Below the pieces are notes generated by a model. That model saw only the letters and a program-made list of their open reading frames with translations, had not been told where the DNA came from and did not search any database. The position numbers were made by a program, and so were the translations under genes. Shown piece after piece: positions 57,432-64,000 of a DNA stretch of 64,000 nucleotides. This stretch comes from Paraphoma chrysanthemicola. Taxonomy: Eukaryota > Ascomycota > Dothideomycetes > Pleosporales > Phaeosphaeriaceae. Numbering within the stretch: the stretch's first letter is position 1; every line of letters starts with the position of its first letter. The stretch spans positions 558,001 to 622,000 of the forward strand of contig JAGMWG010000008.1 in assembly GCA_020744225.1 (NCBI GenBank), written 5' to 3'.

Positions 57432-58526
57432 GATGGCCAACACAAGGTGCAGCGGACGCGCGCAGACCCTACTACAGACAATGTCGTAGCTTTTAATGTG
57501 AACAAAACGAAGTGAACATTAGTTGCACAGTTGATTCTGGATGAAGTCGCTTCAGGTTGCTGCCATCAGATGCGGGGCAACAGCCTTCCGTGGTTGAGCT
57601 GGAATAGGCAACAACAGCCCCAGCGTCTGCAGGTCCAGCCATCCGAACATTACAAATGGGCATAAGGTCTGATGCGCTTGCCATTGGGACGTTCATTTTC
57701 GACTTCGTTCTGACAGAGTTCTGAACTGAAGAACAAGTGGTGAAGAAGTAAATCACTTTCAAACCACATTTAGCAGCGTAGCATAACATCAACTTCAAAT
57801 TGATTTGTGCAACTCTATAAAGTAGAGCAAGATACGCCAGGTGTGCGCAACTTTGTTCTTCAATATTATAAATCCTTTCTGTTGGTTATTGTTGCTATTG
57901 CAGTGATATTGCATTGCTCGACTACCACTGTCTCATCGCCTTGGAAGACCGCCCTATACTCGAACTACTCTACTTATCTTTTCTGGGTTAGCTTGAAATT
58001 GGGTCCTGTTTCCAGCTCCTCAGAATCTGCATCGCCGCAATGCCTCAGCCTTAGCCCCCAACCACTCCACGTTTCTGCCTGACGACCATCCGCGGATGCT
58101 GTGTGGGCCAATGAAGGACCTTTGTTGTTGAGGCACAATAATTTCACCCACCCTCGCTAGGCTGACATGCACGTAAGCTCCTAGTGTTCACCGCGATGGA
58201 CCGGTCAGGAGTTGCGCCGACCACCCTCGTTATCATATCAGTGTGGTTATATGCTTTGAGCTTGCACTAGTGTCGATGTGCTAGGTGAACTGATAGTAGT
58301 GCGTCGTTGTGACCCGTGTCGAGTACTATGCCTATTACAGCTCTATAGTGTTCTTCAGAGGTCGTTCATTTATACGCCAGCCATACTGCCTAGATGCGAA
58401 GTCTGTCTGTTGGGCGCGAGCGGATACCAACTAAGCTTCTTGATGCCAAAAAAAAAAATGCTGTGCTCCTGCAAAACTACCAAATTTGTTCTACTAGACT
58501 TTCGATTGTCAAAAAGAAAAGACTTG
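57432..58526. other. Intergenic, nothing recognised
   Basis: About 1.1 kb upstream of the NACHT-ankyrin gene up to the tRNA gene. A run of nine A lies at about 58449. No gene is recognised. Confidence 0.5.
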
Positions 58527-58630
58527 TGTCCCGTGCCAGACTCGAACTGGCGGCCTTGGGATTTCTACTCTGCGAGTAGTCATACATGAGAATATGAGAC
58601 CCACGTGATAACCAACTACACCAACGAGAC
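58527..58630 (-). tRNA. tRNA-Met (CAT), elongator type, with intron
   Basis: Read on the minus strand the gene folds as a cloverleaf. The acceptor 5' strand GTCTCGT pairs with ACGGGAC with one G-T pair, the D arm carries AGTTGGTTA, the anticodon stem is TGGGT/TCCCA with the T-T mismatch known from elongator tRNA-Met, the loop is CTCATA..A with anticodon CAT, and the T arm is GCCAG TTCGAGT CTGGC. The discriminator is A. An intron of about 30 nt sits after position 37, the usual place. Total span is 104 nt. The terminal CCA is not encoded. An initiator tRNA is less likely given the T-T mismatch and TTCGA loop. Confidence 0.9.
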
Positions 58631-59006
58631 GATGTCAACTGATAATTGACGTTGGTGAATGGACTCCGAAATTAGAATGATACTATCCTTGACCAAAGAT
58701 TATCTCACCAGCGCCTGAGTCGTCATCGCACTCCGCTGCCGGCTCACAAAGAGTGGGTATGCCGCACCGTATGAAGAAGCCTCGTAGGCATCTGTTCGAG
58801 GCAAGATGATCAAGGTGCGGGGCACGCAGACTTCATCTCAACTTTTCCGCCCGCCGACCTCGGCGCCCTACACGCGTTATCGATAACACTGAGCCAGCAA
58901 TGTGACGTGACTCTACAAAATTTCGAGATTGGGCCGACTCATCTGGAGCGCAGATACATATCTCTCCTTCACACTCGTTGTACTCTGGAGAACCTGGCAA
59001 CTCACA
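58631..59006. other. Promoter region of ARG8
   Basis: This is sequence between the tRNA and the ARG8 start. No other feature is recognised. Confidence 0.45.
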
Positions 59007-60571
59007 ATGGCTCTGCGATTGTCTTCTAAGCGTGTATGCGTTGCATTGCGCGCTCCTCGCGTTCATTGCATTTCCACTCGCTTTGCGTCTGCTGCAACGG
59101 CTGCAGTCCAGGGCTCAAGCTTACCACCGGATGTAAAGGACGCGATAGCTGTACGTATACTTTTAACAACGCAGTAATATCTTGGCTAATTGTTTGAAAG
59201 CGTGAAGCATCTCTGCCAACACCCGACCCGTCCTCGAGCTCCAAGACCGCCGGCCTCGTTAACCAGCAACTCCCATACATGGTCCCGACCTATGTGCGCC
59301 CACCGCCAATGTTCGAGAAGGGCGAGGGATGCTACATGTGGGATGTCGAGAACCGAAAGTACCTGGACTTCACAGCTGGAATTGCCGTGAATGCATTGGG
59401 ACATTGCGACGAGGGCGTGAGCCAGGTTCTTGCTGCACAAGTACGTCTCCAGCACCATCATGACGAAAACTCGTATGCTAATCTCTGGGTTTGATAGGCA
59501 AAGCAGCTCATGCACACATCCAACCTCTACCACAACCCACACACCGGCCTCCTCTCCAAGCAACTCATCCAACTCACCCACGCCACCGGCGGCTTCGAGA
59601 GCGCCAGCCGCACATTCATTTGCAATAGCGGCTCAGAAGCCAACGAGGCCGCCATAAAGTTCGCTCGCAAAGTCGGGAAATCAGTTTCTCCGGACAAAGA
59701 CAAGTACGAATTCGTTTCGTTCCACAACTCCTTCCATGGCCGTACAATGGGCAGTCTAAGCGCGACGCCGAACCCGAAATACCAGACACCCTTCTCACCA
59801 ATGGTACCTGGTTTCAAGTACGGCACGTTCAACGACATTGAAGCGATCAACGACCTCGTCACCGAAGCTACATGCGGCGTCATAATCGAGCCTATCCAAG
59901 GCGAAGGAGGCGTCAACGTCGCATCGCCCGAATTCCTCCTCGCACTCCGCAAGCGCTGCACCGCCGTCGGCGCCGTGCTCATCTACGACGAAATCCAATG
60001 CGGACTGGGCCGCACAGGCACATTCTGGGCGCACGCAGGCTACGCGAAAGAATGCCACCCAGACATTGTTACTACGGCCAAAGCGCTGGGAAATGGGTTC
60101 CCGATTGGCGCGACGATTGTGAATGATTTCGTGTGTGATCATATCAAGACGGGCGATCATGGGACGACGTTTGGTGGAAACCCCTTGGGAAGCCGTGTTG
60201 CGTCGTATATCCTTTCGAGGCTATCTTCGCCGGAAATTCTGAACGAAATCCCGGCAAAGGAGGCGGCGTTCCGAAAACACTTTGATGCACTGAGGCAGCG
60301 CTTCCCAGGCCAAATCAAGGAGATTCGTGGCAAGGGTTTAATTCTGGGTCTACAGCTTGACACGGATCCGACGCCAATCATCACTGCTGCTCGTGAGCGA
60401 GGACTATTGGTTATTTCGTGCGGAACGAACACGTTGAGGTTTGTGCCGCCGCTTGTGATTACCGAGGCAGAGATTGAGGAGGGTATGAAGATCCTCGGGT
60501 CGGCGATGGAGAGTGTTTGGCGCAAGGGCGAGGATGTAGAGGGTACGCCTGGACAGCAGGAGATGCAGTAG
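59007..60571 (+). CDS. ARG8: Acetylornithine aminotransferase, mitochondrial
   Basis: Three exons, 59007-59150, 59201-59440 and 59498-60571, join in phase to 485 residues. A basic N-terminal presequence (MALRLSSKRVCVALRAPRVH) indicates import into mitochondria. Class III aminotransferase features follow: FTAGIAVNALGHCDEG, FICNSGSEANEAAIKFARK, HNSFHGRTMGSLSAT, LIYDEIQCGLGRTG, and the PLP-binding lysine in TTAKALGNGFPIGA. The enzyme converts N-acetylglutamate semialdehyde and glutamate to N-acetylornithine and 2-oxoglutarate in arginine biosynthesis. Ornithine aminotransferase is the main alternative, but mitochondrial targeting and the GDHGTTFGGNPLG segment favour the acetylornithine enzyme. 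Confidence 0.93.
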
Positions 60572-61042
60572 TGCGCTGGAACGGGATTTATGTTTGTGAT
60601 TATTAGCATGGCGTTTTGGCATGAATAGATTCTGCATGGGAAGGATATGGTAAAAGCAGATAGAGAATCACTCGAATCTTAGTTCCTAGGAGGCCCTCAA
60701 ATGATATGGTGAAATCGACATGGTGCGGTCTCACGTAGTTGAGAAATATATGTGAGTCACAGGACAGCCACGGAACGAAGCGTGCATATCATGGCTTCCT
60801 GTGTCCTAAACTTGTATTCCACTCATCCGAAGCGATACGCGGTAGATATCATCCTGAGTCGTGTAGCTGGAGCTTTTTCACAGTCTGCGCAGCTCGTGCA
60901 TATCGAACAACATTGCCCACAATAAATCGGACACCTAATCACAGGTAGAATGCTCTTTCAATTGCCACAATTCGCCTAGAATACATTCGCACCACACCTC
61001 GTCTCGTGATGCCGCAGCCTCCAGGTCATGCGATTGCTATAT
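60572..61042. other. Intergenic between convergent genes
   Basis: 3' flanks of ARG8 and the ATP synthase subunit gene; nothing else is recognised. Confidence 0.5.
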
Positions 61043-61911
61043 TTACAAAGTATCCTTGAGCAGCTTGTTCATCTTGGCCATTTTAGCCGAGACGGACAGG
61101 TCGATGGTGCGGTCGCCAATCTCGACAATGAGTCCACCGCGGATCTCGGGGTTGACCTTGGAGACAACCTTGAGCTTCTGGCCGTTGGAGACGTATGAGG
61201 ACTTGTGAATGGCGGACTCGAGGCGGCTGAGGGTTCGGTTGTCGAGGGGCTAGGATGTGTTAATGATGTTCTCGTCATTTGTAGCAACACAATGTGCATC
61301 CGCTTCGCAGGTCAACGTACCGCGGCGCTGGTGACAGTCAATTCAATCTCTCCTCGGTGCGCACCCATCAGCACGCCAAACTTCTCTACGACGCCCTCTA
61401 GCACGCCCAACCTGTTGTTCTCGGCGAGTGTCTGGAGGAAGTTCTTGACGATGCCCTCCTTATCCTGCGGTCCGAGGTGCTTCTGAAGCTCCTGAACGAT
61501 CTGCTGCTTGTCTGACACGGACAGTGTGGGGGCGGTCAGGACCTCGGCGAGCTTGGGGTCCTTCTTGAAGATGCCGGCAAGGGCCTCGAGTGACTTTGCG
61601 GTGGGGTCGAGCACGTTGGTTTTCGCAGCCGCGGTGTACTGTCCACAAGTATTAGCCCAGCTCTGTTCTCAGCCATTGCGCCCGCATTTCATCCTCCGCC
61701 ATCTTCCCACACACTCTGTAGCTTCCGGGAGTCGTACCAAAGCGCTGGCATAGGTTCCATCAACGCCGAAGAGGGCCACGGGCGGCTTGTTCTGCGAGCC
61801 GGTGGCCGGCGCAGCGGCTGCGTAGCCTCGAATGCCGGCGGCGCGGGCAGCAATTGGGGCGCGGGGCGCTGCTGCCCGGAAAGCGGTGCTGAAGGCACGG
61901 GCTGCAGACAT
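61043..61911 (-). CDS. ATP5: ATP synthase subunit 5 (OSCP), mitochondrial
   Basis: Three exons, 61911-61738, 61638-61321 and 61249-61043, join in phase to 232 residues. A mitochondrial presequence (MSAARAFSTAFRAAAPRAPI) is followed by the OSCP/delta family N-domain (PPVALFGVDGTYASALYTAA, IFKKDPKLAEVLTAPTLSV, FLQTLAENNRLGVLEGVVEK) and the C-domain signature LKVVSKVNPEIRGGLIVEIG, then DRTIDLSVSAKMAKMNKLLK near the end. The subunit links the F1 head to the peripheral stalk of the F1Fo ATP synthase on the inner membrane. Length is as usual for fungi. The first intron falls just after the presequence region. Confidence 0.94.
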
Positions 61912-62767
61912 GGTGGGCTGAGAGGAGATGGATTGCGGGATGGGGGGCTTGCGGAGCTGGCAGACGGCCGTGTTGAAGGTTGCTGCGAGCGAGCACAGTT
62001 TCTTGGGCTCGGCACCGCTAGCCTGCTTTGGGCCGTGTTAGCCTCAACTTCGCGATGCTTCCTGAACACCATCACGAAACACATCCTTCACGCAATTCGG
62101 TTTTATTTTTCGCATGTCCATCATGTCCTGCAACTGCACGGTGTGAGAAGCCCAAGAGCACGTCCCCTACGTTGTAGCTAAGGTCTGCCAATGCGCACAA
62201 ACATCGACACAAAAGCCTCCGTGTTTGACCTCACAGAGACATAGCGCACCTGAGAGTAAGAGACCAATGGCTTCTTCCGTTGAGGGTTGTGTCAAAAATA
62301 TGGCAAGAATAGTGCGCCAAAGACGGTGCGCAAAGAGGCTTTCTGTCTACCACCGTCGCTGTTTAGAGTTCAGGCTTGGTTATCCTCACAACTGTCCATC
62401 GATTGTTTGCAGCATCGTCCTTAACCTATGTATGATATCGAATCATCCATATTATTCTCAGCACGTCAAATGTCACGTTTTATGTTCAGAAGCTTAGCTA
62501 CTGGTGGCCACCAGAGCCTGTCAAACTTGTCTCAACTTACGCAATTACCTTTACTTGTCTAGATTGTTTTTGAAAACCGGCGTCACCGCGAGTATGGATC
62601 ATGGGGTTACCAACAGGCGGAGCAACCCAACGTCACCTCCATACCGCTCAGCATAAGAAGCTCACTCCTCCCCCTCATGTTGCTATCCTCTGCACCTACG
62701 GAATAGCACCCAAACCCCTGTTCTAAGGCACCCTGCAACTCCTCACTGCGCTGAAGAGACTTAAGAC
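61912..62767. other. Divergent promoter, nothing else recognised
   Basis: This is 5' space shared by the OSCP gene and the F-box-like gene. Open frames on both strands lack motifs. Confidence 0.45.
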
Positions 62768-63949
62768 ATGGCCGATACGATGGATTGTCCATCAACTCCA
62801 CCTCCAAAGGCATATCTGCTCACTCCTCCGCCAACGGGAGGCTTCAACAAGCAAGAGAGCTTTGTCGACTTCCAGTTTGACACCACAATCTCCAAGAACA
62901 CCGCCAGCTCAAGGCGCGCACACAAAGCTAAGGAGGGAGAGTCTCCACTGGGTTTCTTCGAGGACGTTCAAGAGGACTCAGCTATCGATCTCGCAGGCTT
63001 GACTGAAGACGAGTCATCCTCCGCGTCCAACAACAGCTCACCTGCGTCTCTGGCATCCACAAACCTCAAGTTCTATGACAAGGACGATCTCGATCTTGTC
63101 GAGCCATCGACTTCACTCAAGACTCCCGTACCGTCCGAGCCCTTCCCCTTCCTCGATCTCCCTCTTTCGATTCGCAACAAAATCTACACCTACCTCCTCG
63201 TCATCCCGGGCCTCGTCTCACTCCGCCAAAATCAGTCTTCCCTCCCCACCGAGCACACATCCTTCCTCGACACCGAGCGCCGCCCCCTCCTCCCCGGCAT
63301 CGCCTACGCCACCGCCCACGTCACCGTGTCCGGCCGCGTTATGCCCTTCTCCCACTTCCCCTACTTCAATGTCTCCATTCTCCAAACCAGCAAAGAAATC
63401 CACAACGAATCCCGCGCTGTCTTGTACTCCAAAAACACCTTCTGCATCCCCCGTCCCAGCACCGAACTCAGCCCCCCAGCTGACTTCAGCGTCCGCTTGT
63501 TTCCGGCAGGATGTCAACGCCTCGTCACACATCTCGCCATCAAAATTCGGAGTTTTTACGACTTGGCATACCTCCTCAGCAAGGCGCACGCGGATATCAA
63601 GAACTTCTACCGCGGCATTAAGACGCTTACGCTGATGCTAGAATTGGAGTCCACGAGCAAGGGATTTGGACGCATGTGGGCACGCAAGGACGGCGAGAAT
63701 TGGGATGGGTATGTCAAGAGATTGCAAGGTGCAGTGGCGAGGGATCTGTGTGGCGATAAGGTGGTGAGGAAGGGCAGGGTGGTGCCGGGTTGGCTTGATT
63801 TGAGGGTGATGTTTGCGGGTGATGCATATGATGTGACAATTGGAGGTGGAATTCGTGCGGGCGGTGAGAATGCAAAGATGGTCAAGAGGGAGGATTTGAG
63901 GACTGGGATGGTGGAGGTGTGGGAGCTGTTCAAGAAAGGTGGCCGTTGA
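62768..63949 (+). CDS. F-box-like hypothetical protein
   Basis: A single-exon gene of 393 residues from ATG 62768. The first 120 residues are Ser/Pro/Asp-rich and disordered. The F-box-like segment is FPFLDLPLSIRNKIYTYLLV, the form seen in many dothideomycete and sordariomycete proteins where it is followed, as here, by an alpha/beta region with FPYFNVSILQTSKEIHNESR and AVLYSKNTFCIPR. F-box proteins bring substrates to SCF ubiquitin ligases; whether this degenerate form binds Skp1 is not known. The C-terminal 150 residues (GIKTLTLMLELESTSKGFGR, VPGWLDLRVMFAGDAY) have no named domain. Confidence 0.82.
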   Translation: MADTMDCPSTPPPKAYLLTPPPTGGFNKQESFVDFQFDTTISKNTASSRRAHKAKEGESPLGFFEDVQEDSAIDLAGLTEDESSSASNNSSPASLASTNLKFYDKDDLDLVEPSTSLKTPVPSEPFPFLDLPLSIRNKIYTYLLVIPGLVSLRQNQSSLPTEHTSFLDTERRPLLPGIAYATAHVTVSGRVMPFSHFPYFNVSILQTSKEIHNESRAVLYSKNTFCIPRPSTELSPPADFSVRLFPAGCQRLVTHLAIKIRSFYDLAYLLSKAHADIKNFYRGIKTLTLMLELESTSKGFGRMWARKDGENWDGYVKRLQGAVARDLCGDKVVRKGRVVPGWLDLRVMFAGDAYDVTIGGGIRAGGENAKMVKREDLRTGMVEVWELFKKGGR

Positions 63950-64000
63950 GTGTGAGTGGCGGTCTTCATCACGGCGCATGGCTCTTGCTTGGTGGGCGCT
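63950..64000. other. 3' flank, window end
   Basis: The last 51 bases; nothing recognised. Confidence 0.5.

Noticed and set aside
1..64000. Transposons, CRISPR arrays, phage or viral genes
   Set aside because: No integrase, reverse transcriptase, transposase, long terminal repeat or regularly spaced repeat was seen on either strand.

Overview
The window is nuclear DNA from a filamentous ascomycete, most probably a dothideomycete. The genes carry short introns (about 40-75 nt, a few longer) with GT..AG borders and CTAAC/CTNAC-like branch sites, on both strands, with no operons. The products are fungal types: mitochondrial acetylornithine aminotransferase, tyrosinase, NACHT-class STAND receptors, Cys-rich GPI-type wall proteins. 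About 30 protein genes and one intron-containing tRNA gene can be supported. Most multi-exon models below were rebuilt by hand and checked for phase, so joined lengths are exact for the model given, but no transcript evidence was available.

Layout. 0-9 kb: 3' end of a PPIL1-type cyclophilin, a zinc alcohol/formaldehyde dehydrogenase, then a gene-poor stretch (2.3-6.2 kb) with three poorly known minus-strand genes and degenerate repeats, a Cys-rich secreted protein and a short-chain dehydrogenase. 9.8-14 kb: an allantoate/pantothenate-type MFS transporter and a nucleotidyltransferase-fold protein. 13.9-17.3 kb: gene-poor, with coding-like debris and a decayed tyrosinase fragment. 17.3-24.3 kb: two NmrA/atypical-SDR proteins, a metallo-beta-lactamase-fold hydrolase and an intact tyrosinase, possibly a small metabolic group. 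25.5-36 kb: a long mitochondrial AAA ATPase, a monocarboxylate-type MFS transporter and a WDR62/MABP1-like WD40 protein. 36.3-44.7 kb: small secreted proteins (one PAN/apple-like), small basic proteins, two tandem paralogues sharing an amphipathic C-terminal motif, and a DUF2470 membrane protein.

45.7-57.4 kb is the most interesting part: two large NACHT STAND (NLR-like) genes enclose a SNF2/RING ATPase and an NMNAT-like nucleotidyltransferase. The first NLR ends in C2H2 zinc fingers and is divergent from the SNF2 gene; the second ends in ankyrin repeats. This looks like a fungal nonself-recognition or stress island, but the functional link is inference. 58.5-64 kb returns to housekeeping: tRNA-Met(CAT), acetylornithine aminotransferase (ARG8), the OSCP subunit of mitochondrial ATP synthase, and an F-box-like protein.

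No rRNA, CRISPR array, virus-like gene or complete transposon was recognised.
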